From Streptomyces griseochromogenes (GTDB lineage Bacteria; Actinomycetota; Actinomycetes; Streptomycetales; Streptomycetaceae), in NCBI RefSeq assembly GCF_001542625.1, contig NZ_CP016279.1, positions 8,060,001 through 8,124,000 of the forward strand: 64,000 nt of DNA, read 5' to 3'. The notes under the pieces are model-generated. The model was given only the letters and a program-made list of their open reading frames with translations, was not told the DNA's origin and did no database searches. This document shows, piece by piece, positions 41,178 to 49,984 of the stretch. Numbering within the stretch: the stretch's first letter is position 1; the number at the start of each line of letters is the position of its first letter. Position numbers and translations under genes: made by a program.

Positions 41178-41489
41178 ATGACTCGACCCCTGAGCAGCCG
41201 TCCTCCGTCCGTCAAGGAATGGCGGCTGAACCTCTATCTGTCCGAACACGACCCGGACACCACGGCCCGGATCGTCCTGGACACCGGTGACAACGTCCTG
41301 GAGAGCCACGCGGAGGCCCGCCGGAACCCCTACGACCGCGCGATACCGGAGATCGGCGACGAACTCGCCGCCGGACGCGCGCTGATCGCCATGGGCCGCC
41401 GGCTGCTGCGCGCGGCCGCGGGCGACATGAAGGCGGTCGGAGCGGACGAGACGGAGACTCCCGTGCCGCTGTGGCTGCCCCGGGAATGA
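41178..41489 (+). CDS. DUF1876 (dsRBD-fold) small protein
   Basis: The 103-residue actinobacterial protein contains DUF1876: VKEWRLNLYLSEHDPDTTARIVLDTGDN, then GHAEARRNP-like HAEARRNPYDRAIPEIGDELAAGRAL. The fold resembles a double-stranded RNA-binding domain, but a role is unproven. From memory, related mycobacterial proteins belong to the dormancy (DosR) regulon. GAGGAG precedes ATG 41178. The stop overlaps the next start (ATGA), so it is translationally coupled to the phosphoribosyltransferase-hydrolase fusion. Confidence 0.86.
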   Translation: MTRPLSSRPPSVKEWRLNLYLSEHDPDTTARIVLDTGDNVLESHAEARRNPYDRAIPEIGDELAAGRALIAMGRRLLRAAAGDMKAVGADETETPVPLWLPRE

Positions 41490-42802
41490 CGGGGCCCGCC
41501 GTGCTCTTCACCGACCGACTCGAAGCGGGGCGGCGGTTGGGCGCCCGCCTGGAGTATCTCCGGGGCCAGGACGTCGTGGTGCTGGGGCTGCCGCGCGGCG
41601 GTGTGCCGGTGGCGGCGGCGGTCGCCGAGGCGCTCGACGCGCCGCTGGACGTGTGCCTGGTGCGGAAGCTGGGCGTGCCCGACCAGCCAGAGCTGGGGAT
41701 GGGCGCGATCGGCGAGGACGGCGTGCGGGTGATCAACCAGGAGGTGCTGCGCCACACCGGCGTCGGCCAGGCGGACCTGGACCGGGTCGAGGCGCACGAG
41801 CGCGGGGTGCTCGAACAGCGCGCCGCCCGCTACCGGGGCGCGCACGCGCCGGTGGGCATCGCGGGCCGGACCGTCGCGGTGGTCGACGACGGCGTGGCCA
41901 CGGGCTCCACCGCGCGGGTGGCCTGCCGGATCGCCCGGGCCCGGGGCGCGGCACGCATCGTGCTGGCGGTCCCCGTGGCACCGCGGGACTTCGCCCCGCG
42001 CCTCGGTGCGGACGCGGACGAACTGGTCTGCCTCGACACCCCGCTCGACTTCTTCGCGATCGGCCAGTTCTACGGCGACTTCACGCAGGTCGGCGACGAG
42101 GAGGTGACGGCCCTGCTGCGGCAGGCGGCCAGGCGCCAGGAGCGCTTCGGCACGGGACCCGAGGACCGCGAGGCGGAGGTGGCGGCCGGTGCCGTACGGC
42201 TGCGCGGGCGGCTCACCCTGCCCTCCGGGGCGAGCGGGATCGTCGTCTTCGCCCACGGCAGCGGCAGCGGCCGGCACAGCCCGCGCAACCGGTTCGTGGC
42301 CGAGGGACTGAACCGGGCCGGCCTCGGCACCCTGCTGTTCGACCTGCTCACCGAGGCCGAGGAGCGCGACCGGAGCAACGTGTTCGACATCGCGCTGCTG
42401 GCGGGGCGGCTGGCCGGTGCCACGGGCTGGCTGCGCGAGGAACCCGACACCGAAGGGCTCGCCATCGGCTACTTCGGCGCCAGCACCGGCGCGGCCGCCG
42501 CCCTGTGGGCCGCCGCGGAGGTGTCGGCGCGCCCCGCGGCGGTCGTCTCCCGCGGTGGCCGGCCCGACCTCGCGGGGGCGCGGCTGCCCGAGGTGACGGC
42601 GCCCACGCTGCTCATCGTGGGCGGCGCCGACCCGCAGGTGCTCGGCCTGAACCGGGAGGCGCAGGCCCGGCTGCAGTGCGAGAACCGGCTGGAGGTCGTG
42701 CCCGGCGCCACGCACCTGTTCGAGGAGCCCGGCACGCTGGAGCGGGTGACCGAGCTGGCCCGCGACTGGTTCACGGACCACATGGCGCCCGCGCACGTGT
42801 AG
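41486..42802 (+). CDS. Fusion of phosphoribosyltransferase and alpha/beta hydrolase domains
   Basis: The 438-residue protein joins two enzymes. The N-terminal part (about 1-215) is a type I phosphoribosyltransferase-like domain with GLPRGGVPVAAAVAEAL and the PRPP-loop variant VVDDGVATGST (about 131-141). The C-terminal part (about 225-438) is a dienelactone-hydrolase-like alpha/beta hydrolase with nucleophile Ser in GYFGASTGA (about 333), Asp in LLIVGGADPQVL and His in PGATHLFEEPG. The substrate of either half is unknown. ATG 41486 overlaps the DUF1876 stop. Its neighbours (DUF1876, CapA) run in the same direction with very short gaps. Confidence 0.85.
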   Translation: MTGPAVLFTDRLEAGRRLGARLEYLRGQDVVVLGLPRGGVPVAAAVAEALDAPLDVCLVRKLGVPDQPELGMGAIGEDGVRVINQEVLRHTGVGQADLDRVEAHERGVLEQRAARYRGAHAPVGIAGRTVAVVDDGVATGSTARVACRIARARGAARIVLAVPVAPRDFAPRLGADADELVCLDTPLDFFAIGQFYGDFTQVGDEEVTALLRQAARRQERFGTGPEDREAEVAAGAVRLRGRLTLPSGASGIVVFAHGSGSGRHSPRNRFVAEGLNRAGLGTLLFDLLTEAEERDRSNVFDIALLAGRLAGATGWLREEPDTEGLAIGYFGASTGAAAALWAAAEVSARPAAVVSRGGRPDLAGARLPEVTAPTLLIVGGADPQVLGLNREAQARLQCENRLEVVPGATHLFEEPGTLERVTELARDWFTDHMAPAHV

Positions 42803-42811
42803 GCGGGGATC

Positions 42812-43927
42812 ATGCGCGAGGGGGCCGTCACCCTGTTCCTCGCCGGTGACGTCATGCTCGGCCGGGGCGTCGACCAGATCCTGCCGCACCCCGGTGATCC
42901 CGCCCTGCGCGAGGACTACGTACGGGACGCCCGCGACTACGTCGCCCTGGCGGAGGCGGCGAACGGTCCGATACCGCGGCCGGTCGGCCACTCCTGGCCC
43001 TGGGGCGAGGCGCTGCCGGTGCTGGAGCGTGCCGCGCCCGACGCACGGGTGATCAATCTGGAGACCGCCGTCACCCGGGACGGCGACTTCGCACCGGGCA
43101 AGGGCGTCCACTACCGGATGGACCCGGCCAACCTGCCCTGTCTCGGCGTGGCGCGCCCCGACGTCTGCGTCCTCGCCAACAACCACGTGCTCGACTTCGG
43201 ACCGCTGGGTCTTGCGGAGACCCTGGACTGCCTGGCGGCGGCACGGCTGCGTACGGCGGGGGCGGGCCGGGACGCGGCCCGCGCGTGGCGGCCGGCGAGC
43301 GTCCCGCTGCCGGCGGGCGGACGGGTGCTGGTCTTCTCGTTCGGCATGCCCTCAAGCGGTATCCCGCGCGGCTGGGCGGCCACCGCCGAGCGGCCCGGAG
43401 TGGCGTTGGTCGCCGCGCCGACCGCTCAGGCCGCGGCCGCCTTCGCGGACCGCCTGCGGCGGGCGGGGCGGCCCGACGACCTCGTGGTCGCGTCCGTCCA
43501 CTGGGGCTCGAACTGGGGATACGCCGTCTCCCGCGCCGAGGTCCGCTTCGCGCACGCGCTGGTCGACGCCGGTGTGGACGTCGTGCACGGCCACTCCTCG
43601 CACCATCCGCGTCCGGTCGAGGTGTACCGGGACCGGCTCGTCCTGTACGGCTGCGGTGACCTCGTCGACGACTACGAGGGCATCGGCGGCTACGAGCGCT
43701 ACCGGGACGACCTCCGGCTGCTGTACCTGGCCTCGCTGGAGCCCGGCACGGGCCGGCTGACCGGCCTCAGGATGGTGCCCCTGCGGGCGCGCCGGATGCG
43801 TCTGGAGCACGCGTCGGCCGGCGACACCGCGTGGCTGTGCACCGCCCTGGACCGGTGCAGCCGTCCCCTCGGCACCCGGGTGGAGCAGGAGGAGGACGGC
43901 ACCCTCACGGTGCGGCCCCTGCGGTGA
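42812..43927 (+). CDS. CapA-family metallophosphatase-like protein
   Basis: The 371-residue protein belongs to the CapA/PGA_cap family, which shares a calcineurin-like metal-dependent phosphoesterase fold. Metal-site motifs are FLAGDVMLGR (about 9-18), NLETAVT, LANNHVLDFG, VASVHWGSNWGY and GHSSHHP. No signal peptide or membrane helix is seen, unlike CapA proteins of poly-gamma-glutamate exporters, so a cytosolic phosphoesterase role is more likely than capsule synthesis. It starts nine bases after the fusion gene and probably belongs to the same operon. Confidence 0.88.
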   Translation: MREGAVTLFLAGDVMLGRGVDQILPHPGDPALREDYVRDARDYVALAEAANGPIPRPVGHSWPWGEALPVLERAAPDARVINLETAVTRDGDFAPGKGVHYRMDPANLPCLGVARPDVCVLANNHVLDFGPLGLAETLDCLAAARLRTAGAGRDAARAWRPASVPLPAGGRVLVFSFGMPSSGIPRGWAATAERPGVALVAAPTAQAAAAFADRLRRAGRPDDLVVASVHWGSNWGYAVSRAEVRFAHALVDAGVDVVHGHSSHHPRPVEVYRDRLVLYGCGDLVDDYEGIGGYERYRDDLRLLYLASLEPGTGRLTGLRMVPLRARRMRLEHASAGDTAWLCTALDRCSRPLGTRVEQEEDGTLTVRPLR

Positions 43928-43936
43928 GCGGGGAGG

Positions 43937-45664
43937 TCAGTTCCGGCCGCTCTTGCGTAGGAAGCGGCGCAGGCGGGTCAGCGTCCAGGTGTTGATCACG
44001 TCGTCCTTGGTGAGCCAGCCGCGCTGCGCGGTGCCGACGCCGTAGCGCAGGTGGGCGAGGTGGAGGACGGAGTGGGCGTCGGTGTTCACGGCGAACCTCA
44101 CCCCGTGCCGCCGGGCTCGCAGGATGTCCTCGTCGCGCAGGTCCAGGCGGTCGGGCTGGGCGTTGACCTCCAGCGCGGTGCCGGTGCGGGCGCACGCGGC
44201 GAACACCTCGTCCCAGTCGGCGTCGACGCCCGGCCGCTTGCCGATCAGCCGCGTGGTGGGGTGGCCGATGACGTTCACGTACGGGTTCTCGCAGGCCCGC
44301 ACCAGCCGCCGGGTCATCGCCCGGCGGTCCTGGTCGAAGTGCGAGTGCAGGGAGGCCACGCACAGGTCGAAGCCGGCCAGGAACTCCCCGGGCCAGTCCA
44401 CCTCGCCGTCCGGACCGATGTTGAGTTCCGTTCCGTGCAGGAGCCGCATCCGGCGCCGGGTGCCGTCCAGCTCCCGCAGCCGCTCGCGCTGGGCGAGGAT
44501 CTTCTCGTCGGTCATGCGCTGCATGTACAGGTTGGGCGCGTGGTCGGTGACCGCGTAGTACGCGTAGCCGCGTCGGGCGGCCGCCTCCACCATCGTCTCC
44601 AGCGACGCGAGGCCGTCGGTGAGGTCCGTGTGGGTGTGCAGGTCGCCGCGGATGTCCCGCTCGGTGAGGATCTCGGGCAGCTCGCCGCGCAGCGCGGCCT
44701 CGATCTCCCCGCGGTCCTCCCGCAGCGCGGGCGGGATCCAGGGCAGGCCGAGCCGGGCGTACACCTCCTCCTCCGTCCGGGAGGCGAGCGACTTCCCGCT
44801 CCTCGTGTCGAACAGGCCGTACTCGGAGAGCTTCAGACCTTCGCGCACGGCGATGGTGCGGGTGCGGATGTTGTGCGCCTTGGACCCGGTGAAGTACTGC
44901 ATCCCGGCGCCCCACGACCTGGGCGGCAGCACCCGGAGGTCGACCTGGACGCCCTTGTGGGTGCGGATCGACGTCTTCTTCTCCCCGTGCGCGATCACCT
45001 CCGCCGTCGACGGCATCGAGACCAGGGCGTCCATGAAGGGCGCCGACCGGCCGGCCGCGACGAGGACGTCGATGTCGCCGATGGTCTCCCTCATCCGCCG
45101 CAGCGATCCGGCGTACGCGCTGCTCTCGCAGCCGGTCACCGCGGACAGCTCGGCGAGGACCTCCTCGGCGGTGTCGAGGGCCAGGTGGACCGGGATGCGG
45201 TCGCCCGCCTGCCGCAGCAGCCGGATGCCGTGCAGGATGTTCTCCTGCGTCTTCTCGCCGAACCCCTTCAGATCGGCCAGCGCGTCCGCCTCGATGGCCG
45301 CGGTCAGCTCGTCCACCGACGAGATGTGCAGGTCCTCGTAGAGCCGCAGTGCCTTCTTCGGGCCCAGCGTGGGGATCGCGATCAGTTCGCGCACCCCGTC
45401 GGGGATCCTCGCCCGGCGTTCCTCGACCGCGGCGACCTTCCCGGTGCGCAGGTACTCGAGCACCTTCTCGGCGATCGACCTGCCCACGTTCGGGATCTCC
45501 ATGAGCCCGTCGGCGTCCAGTCCCGAGACGTCGGCGGGGTGGCCGCCGATGGCACGCGCGGCCTTCTCGTAGGCGCGTGCCTTGAAGGCGTCGCCTCCCG
45601 TGATCGCGATGAGGTCCGCGTACTCCCCGAGGAGCGCCTCGACCTCTTCATTGCGCCGGGCCAC
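43937..45664 (-). CDS. polX: DNA polymerase X family protein with PHP exonuclease domain
   Basis: The 575-residue repair polymerase has an N-terminal helix-hairpin-helix part (about 1-150, NVGRSIAEKVLEYL and TLGPKKALRLYEDL) and a nucleotidyltransferase core with the metal motif GSLRRMRETIGDIDVLV (about 182-198). A C-terminal PHP domain (about 335-570) with DLHTHTDLTDG and VTDHAPNLY provides 3'-5' exonuclease or AP-endonuclease activity. It probably fills short gaps in base excision repair. GTG 45664 lies just after TAGACT, so the mRNA may be leaderless. It converges on the CapA gene with nine bases between. Confidence 0.94.
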   Translation of the reverse strand: MARRNEEVEALLGEYADLIAITGGDAFKARAYEKAARAIGGHPADVSGLDADGLMEIPNVGRSIAEKVLEYLRTGKVAAVEERRARIPDGVRELIAIPTLGPKKALRLYEDLHISSVDELTAAIEADALADLKGFGEKTQENILHGIRLLRQAGDRIPVHLALDTAEEVLAELSAVTGCESSAYAGSLRRMRETIGDIDVLVAAGRSAPFMDALVSMPSTAEVIAHGEKKTSIRTHKGVQVDLRVLPPRSWGAGMQYFTGSKAHNIRTRTIAVREGLKLSEYGLFDTRSGKSLASRTEEEVYARLGLPWIPPALREDRGEIEAALRGELPEILTERDIRGDLHTHTDLTDGLASLETMVEAAARRGYAYYAVTDHAPNLYMQRMTDEKILAQRERLRELDGTRRRMRLLHGTELNIGPDGEVDWPGEFLAGFDLCVASLHSHFDQDRRAMTRRLVRACENPYVNVIGHPTTRLIGKRPGVDADWDEVFAACARTGTALEVNAQPDRLDLRDEDILRARRHGVRFAVNTDAHSVLHLAHLRYGVGTAQRGWLTKDDVINTWTLTRLRRFLRKSGRN

Positions 45665-45673
45665 CCCTCAAGT

Positions 45674-46300
45674 CTAGGGACGCCACAACGGGTGCTCCCG
45701 CTTCGCCCACTCCCGGCTCACCGACCCCGTCCGCAGCCCGCGCCGCGCCTCCGGGTCCCCCAGTGCCATGCCGATGTGGCCGGCCAGGACCACGCCGATC
45801 GTCAGGGCCAGCCAGTCGTGGACGAAGGTCGCCGAGGTACGCCACATCAGCGGGGTGAGGTGGGTGAACCACATCATCAGGCCGGTGCCGAGCATGACCA
45901 GGGTGGCGCCGGCGATCCAGGCCGCGTAGATCTTCTGGCCGGCGTTGAACTTGCCCGCCGGGCGCGAGGAGTGGCGCTTGTCCCGGACCAGTGCGGCGCG
46001 CAGCCAGGTGCGGTCGTGCGGGCCGAAGCGGTTGAGGAAGCTCAGGTCGGTACGGAGGGCGCGGGAGGCCAGGCCGAGCAGGACGGGCACCGGCAGGGCG
46101 AGGCCCGCCAACTCGTGGACGCGCACGACCAGTTCGCGGCGGCCGACGAGCACGGCCAGCTGCGGGATGTAGAGGCAGGCCGCGGTGATCACGCACACGC
46201 CCATCAGCGCGGCCGTCGTGCGGTGCACCCACCGTTCGGCGCGGCTGAAGCGGCGGATCCGGGCGTTCGGCGGCGCCGGGGTCTCAGCTCGTACGCTCAT
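45674..46300 (-). CDS. Cytochrome b-type membrane subunit partnering the molybdopterin oxidoreductase
   Basis: The 208-residue protein has four hydrophobic segments and histidines suited to bind b hemes (ERWVHRTTA, VVRVHELAG, FVHDWLAL, LAGHIGMAL). This matches the formate-dehydrogenase gamma / Ni,Fe-hydrogenase cytochrome b domain. It should pass electrons between the quinone pool and the exported molybdoenzyme encoded just upstream, whose 3' end overlaps this start by 17 bp. It is 9 bp before polX. Confidence 0.85.
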   Translation of the reverse strand: MSVRAETPAPPNARIRRFSRAERWVHRTTAALMGVCVITAACLYIPQLAVLVGRRELVVRVHELAGLALPVPVLLGLASRALRTDLSFLNRFGPHDRTWLRAALVRDKRHSSRPAGKFNAGQKIYAAWIAGATLVMLGTGLMMWFTHLTPLMWRTSATFVHDWLALTIGVVLAGHIGMALGDPEARRGLRTGSVSREWAKREHPLWRP

Positions 46301-47018
46301 CGGTGCGTCCGTTCGAGCGGCCGACCCAGGCGTCGACGTCGTAGCCGAGGTTCTCCCAGTAGCCGGGCCTGACGTGGTCGGTGACGGTGATGCCGGAGAG
46401 CCACTTGGCGGATTTGTAGAAGTACATGGGGGCGACATAGAGGCGGACCGGGCCGCCGTGGTCGTGGCCGATGTCCTTGTCCTGCATGCGCAGGGCGACC
46501 AGGATGTCCGGGCGGCGGGCCTGGTCGAGTGTGAGGCTCTCGCTGTAGGTGCCGTCGAAGCAGGTGAAGCGCAGGGCCTTGGCGGTCGGCCGTACGCCGG
46601 CCGCGTCCAGCAGGTGGGAGAGCCGTACACCCTCGAAGGGGGTGTCCGGGACCCGCCAGCCGGTGACGCACTGGACGTCCTTGACCAGCCGGGTCTGCGG
46701 CTGGGCGCGCAGGTCGGCGAGGGTGTAGGTGCGCGGGTGGTCGACCAGGCCGTCGATGGTCAGCCGGTAGTCCGCGGGCCCCTTGTGCGGGACGGACGCG
46801 GCGACCGAGTAGTAGCGGAAGCCTCCGCCGTTGGGCAGGAGGCCGGTCAGGCCCGTCGGGTCCTTGCCGGCGACGGCGGCGAGGACGCCCTCCATGCCGC
46901 GTTGCAGCACGGGAGCCGAGACCACGCCGAAGGCGCCCAGGCCGAGGGTGCCGAGGAAGACCCGGCGGCCGATCGGCCTGCCCCGTGCGTCGGGTCCCTC
47001 GGATGGTTCAGAGTTCAC
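46284..47018 (-). CDS. Tat-exported molybdopterin-dependent oxidoreductase (sulfite oxidase/MsrP-like)
   Basis: The 244-residue protein carries a twin-arginine signal (GRPIGRRVFLGTLGLGAFG) and an oxidoreductase molybdopterin-binding domain. The Mo-ligand Cys is in VKDVQCVTGWRV (about 131), followed by the FEGVRLSHLLDAAGV and GGPVRLYVAPMYFYKSAKW segments. It should fold with its cofactor in the cytosol and act outside the membrane. MsrP/YedY relatives reduce methionine sulfoxide or similar S/N-oxides, but the real substrate is not visible. GTG 47018 is the preferred start; ATG 47096 would place the signal too far inside. The cytochrome b gene follows with overlap. Confidence 0.86.
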   Translation of the reverse strand: MNSEPSEGPDARGRPIGRRVFLGTLGLGAFGVVSAPVLQRGMEGVLAAVAGKDPTGLTGLLPNGGGFRYYSVAASVPHKGPADYRLTIDGLVDHPRTYTLADLRAQPQTRLVKDVQCVTGWRVPDTPFEGVRLSHLLDAAGVRPTAKALRFTCFDGTYSESLTLDQARRPDILVALRMQDKDIGHDHGGPVRLYVAPMYFYKSAKWLSGITVTDHVRPGYWENLGYDVDAWVGRSNGRTDERTS

Positions 47019-47118
47019 GCATTCATTCGAGCACTTCCGGCCCCCGGGAGGCCAGGGAGGGCGGCCGGCGGTCAGACTTCCGTAAGCACTTCTCACCCGG
47101 GGCGTGGAACACCGCGCC

Positions 47119-48135
47119 TCACAAGGCCGCGCCGAGCGAGCGGCAGCGGGCGGCGCGGAAGGCCTGCCGGCCGTCGCGGTGCGGATAGGACCAGGGGGCC
47201 GGGGTGGCGTGCCGGCCGATGCGCTGGAACAGGGCCGCCGCCTCGGCCGGGCGGCCGGCCGAGGACATGGCGTAGGCCAGGTGGTTGAGGTCGAGGTGGC
47301 GGCGGGGGTGGTCGTCGTGCTCCCATTCCAGCCACCAGTCGAAGGACGCCCGCAGGATCCGCCGGGCCCTGGGGCCCGACCAGTGCCCGCAGGCGGCCGG
47401 GTCGGCGGGGGCGAGGCCGGTGGCGGCCAGGACCCGGTAGCGCTCGGCGTACGCGACCACCGGCAGGACGGCCAGCGGGGAGTCGGCGGGGGCCTCGGCG
47501 GCGGCCCGCTCGGCGAGGTCGTACACCTCGTGGGACTCGGCCCGGCCGCTCTGGGGCCGCTCGGCGAGACGGGCGACCAGCAGATGGTGGGCGTGGTGGT
47601 GCTCGGGGTGGCGGTCGCGCAGTTCCGCGAAGGCGCCGAGCAGCTCGCTCTCCGGGCCCAGGGTGCGCGCCAGCAGGAGCAGGCCGAGCCAGGGGGTGGG
47701 GTCGGCGGGGGCGAGCGCGGCAGCGGCTTCGCAGGCCTCGCGGGCGCGGTCGGGTTCCTCTTTGCCGCGCAGGGCGCGGTGGACCAGGGCCAGGGCGAGC
47801 AGGGTGGCGGCGTCGGCGGAGCCCGGCTCGGCGAGCTGCCACTCCCGGGCCCAGGCGGCGGCGTACGGCTCGGCGGCGAGCCCGGTGACGCGGTGGCCGC
47901 GGCGGTCCCAGTCGTCGCCGGTGTGCAGCAGCAGCGAGCGGGCGGCCTGCCAGCGGCCCTGGGCCAACGCGGCCCGGGCGGTGCGGAGTCCGGCGTCGTC
48001 GAGAGCCTCGTCGAAGGCGCCGCCCTGGGCGCCTTCGGAGGCGGTGGATAAGGCGCCGGAGTCGTCCGGGGCGCTCTCGCCGGACGACTCCGTGAGGGCC
48101 CGGCGAGCGCCGAGCAGGGGCAGGGGTGGGGGCAC
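47119..48135 (-). CDS. Tetratricopeptide-like hypothetical protein
   Basis: The 338-residue cytosolic protein is mostly alpha-helical and Ala-rich, with helical pairs resembling TPR repeats (LRTARAALAQGRWQAARSLL, then AREACEAAAALAPADPTPWLGLLLLARTLG, and a C-terminal HLDLNHLAYAMSSAGRPAEAAALFQRIG). No catalytic motif is seen. It may mediate protein contacts. GTG 48135 was chosen because AGGAAG lies seven bases upstream. It is a monocistronic-looking gene, 100 bp from the molybdoenzyme start. Function unknown. Confidence 0.75.
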   Translation of the reverse strand: MPPPLPLLGARRALTESSGESAPDDSGALSTASEGAQGGAFDEALDDAGLRTARAALAQGRWQAARSLLLHTGDDWDRRGHRVTGLAAEPYAAAWAREWQLAEPGSADAATLLALALVHRALRGKEEPDRAREACEAAAALAPADPTPWLGLLLLARTLGPESELLGAFAELRDRHPEHHHAHHLLVARLAERPQSGRAESHEVYDLAERAAAEAPADSPLAVLPVVAYAERYRVLAATGLAPADPAACGHWSGPRARRILRASFDWWLEWEHDDHPRRHLDLNHLAYAMSSAGRPAEAAALFQRIGRHATPAPWSYPHRDGRQAFRAARCRSLGAAL

Positions 48136-48518
48136 CGCGGGACTTCCTGTTTCTCGGGCTGCTATCGACCGATCACGCACAGCAAACCCTCAGCCAAGGA
48201 TCGCGTCAAGCGGAACCCGAAGTGTTACTGGCTTCAATCACCTTGACACGAGCGGCACTTGACACATGGGAGCCCTGGTCCGGGTACTCCGGAGGCGGGC
48301 GGCGACGGATTTCTGTGGCGTACGCCATGGCGCCGGGCGTCCGGGCGGCTCACCATGGGCCGCACGGTCCCCCGCCGGCGGCCACCCTAGCGACCGACCG
48401 GGCGGCGGGACCGGCCAACTGCCCGGTTCCGGGCGCTCTCCGGGGCAATGCGGCCCCGGGAGCGCTACAGTCGGCCATTACGCGTCCATGGTCCGGCCGG
48501 ATGATCGAGGTACGCAGC
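48136..48518. other. 383-bp intergenic region with directly repeated TTGACAC
   Basis: This divergent promoter region contains no convincing gene. TTGACAC occurs twice, at 48243-48249 and 48259-48265, 16 bases apart, and could be tandem -35 elements for the rightward gene. TACAGT near 48466 is a possible nearer -10. Several stop codons interrupt frames upstream of the transporter start. Confidence 0.4.
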
Positions 48519-49412
48519 GTGTCCGTTCTGGTTCTCCTGCTCGCCGTGAGTGCGGCCTGTTGCGTCGGCTTCGGGTTCGTGCTCCAGCAGAACGCCGCCC
48601 AGAAGGCACCGCTCGGCGACTTCCTGTCCTTCCGGCTGCTGCTGGACCTGATGCGGGTGCCGCGCTGGCAGGCCGGCATCGCCCTGATGGTGGCCGGCAT
48701 GGCGCTGGGCGCGATCGCCCTCGGCAAGGGCGAGATCTCCCTGGTCGAGCCGTTGCTCGCGACGAACCTGCTGTTCGCGCTCGCCCTGTCCCGCCACCAG
48801 ACCAAGCAGCCTCTGGGCCGCCAGGGCTGGACCGGCCTCGCCCTGCTGGCCGGCGGCGTCACCGCGTTCATCGTGGCGGGCGAGCCGCGCGGCGGCCACG
48901 CCGTCTCCGATCCGGTGCGGCACTGGCTGATCATCGGCGCGATGCTCGGCGCGGCCATGGTGCTCACGACGTACGCCAAGCGGTCCCGGCTCAGCTGGGG
49001 CCCGGTACTGCTGGCCACCGCCGCCGGGCTGCTGTACGGCGTGCAGGACGCGCTGACCCGCGTGAGCGGCACCCGCTTCGGCGCCGGCGGCCTCACGGAG
49101 CTGCTCACCGGCTGGCAGCCCTACGGTGTGCTCGCGCTCGGCGTCACCGGCCTCGTCCTGGTGCAGAGCGCCTTCGAGACGGCTCCGCTGCGCATGTCGC
49201 TGCCCGCGCTCACCGCGGCGCAGCCGCTCGCCGGGATCCTGTGCGGGGTGGGCTTCCTCGGCGACCGGCTGCACACCGACACCGGCGCGCTGGCCTGGGA
49301 GGCCGCGGGGCTCGCGGCGATCGTCGCCGGCATCGTGCTGCTCGGGCTGCACCCGGCGATGCCGCGCGGTACGGCGCGCAGGGAGCCCGCCCGGGACCTC
49401 CAGGCACGCTGA
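48519..49412 (+). CDS. DMT-superfamily (EamA-like) membrane transporter
   Basis: The 297-residue protein has nine or ten hydrophobic segments in two similar halves, as in drug/metabolite transporters. The segment EISLVEPLLATNLLFALALSR matches the family's conserved region. Cys-rich AVSAACCVGFGFVLQQ lies in the first segment. The substrate is unknown; members export amino acids, nucleotides or small drugs. GTG 48519 has GAGG eight bases upstream; ATG 48501 lacks a ribosome site. The NUDIX gene follows after 34 bp. Confidence 0.85.
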   Translation: MSVLVLLLAVSAACCVGFGFVLQQNAAQKAPLGDFLSFRLLLDLMRVPRWQAGIALMVAGMALGAIALGKGEISLVEPLLATNLLFALALSRHQTKQPLGRQGWTGLALLAGGVTAFIVAGEPRGGHAVSDPVRHWLIIGAMLGAAMVLTTYAKRSRLSWGPVLLATAAGLLYGVQDALTRVSGTRFGAGGLTELLTGWQPYGVLALGVTGLVLVQSAFETAPLRMSLPALTAAQPLAGILCGVGFLGDRLHTDTGALAWEAAGLAAIVAGIVLLGLHPAMPRGTARREPARDLQAR

Positions 49413-49446
49413 GCCGCCCCGGTCCGGGTCCTGCTTGGATTGGGGC

Positions 49447-49962
49447 ATGAATCCTGCTGACGAGATCCTCGACATCGTCGACGAGCACGACCGGGTCGTC
49501 GACCGGGTCCCGCGCGGCGAGGCGTACGCCCGGGGCCTGCGCCACCGGTGCGTGTTCGTCCGGGCCCGGGACGCGGCCGGACGCCTCTTCGTGCACCGCC
49601 GCACCGCGACCAAGCTGGTCTTCCCCTCCCTCTACGACATGTTCGTCGGCGGAGTCGTCGGAGCGGGCGAGTCCTACGACGAGGCCGCGCTGCGCGAGGC
49701 CGAGGAGGAACTGGGGGTCAGCGGTCTGCCCCGGCCGGAGTTCCTCTTCAAGTTCCTGTACGACGACGGGACCGGTAAGAGCTGGTGGTCGGCGGTGTAC
49801 GAGGTGCGCTGCGACCTGCCGGTACAGCCCCAGGCGGAGGAGGTCCAGTGGTACGACTTCCTGCCCGAGGACGAGGTGGAGCGGCGGCTCGGCACCTGGG
49901 AGTGGGTCCCGGACGGGCTCGCGGCGTACGAGCGGCTGAGGGCGTTCCGCGCCGCCCGGTGA
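49447..49962 (+). CDS. NUDIX hydrolase
   Basis: The 171-residue enzyme has a full NUDIX box, GGVVGAGESYDEAALREAEEELGV (about 68-91), with the REAEEE metal site. It resembles the YfcD/isopentenyl-diphosphate isomerase-like group (DEHDRVVDRVPRGEAYARGLRHR at the N-terminus), but the IPP isomerase Cys is absent. It would hydrolyse a nucleoside diphosphate-type bond; substrate unknown. ATG 49447 lacks a clear ribosome site. It is followed after 22 bp by two DUF202 genes. Confidence 0.9.
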   Translation: MNPADEILDIVDEHDRVVDRVPRGEAYARGLRHRCVFVRARDAAGRLFVHRRTATKLVFPSLYDMFVGGVVGAGESYDEAALREAEEELGVSGLPRPEFLFKFLYDDGTGKSWWSAVYEVRCDLPVQPQAEEVQWYDFLPEDEVERRLGTWEWVPDGLAAYERLRAFRAAR

Positions 49963-49984
49963 GGCCACCGGTAGGGTCCTGCGC

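Noticed and set aside
42812..43927. Capsule (poly-gamma-glutamate) synthesis locus
   Set aside because: No CapB/CapC genes are adjacent and the CapA-like protein lacks a signal or membrane anchor.
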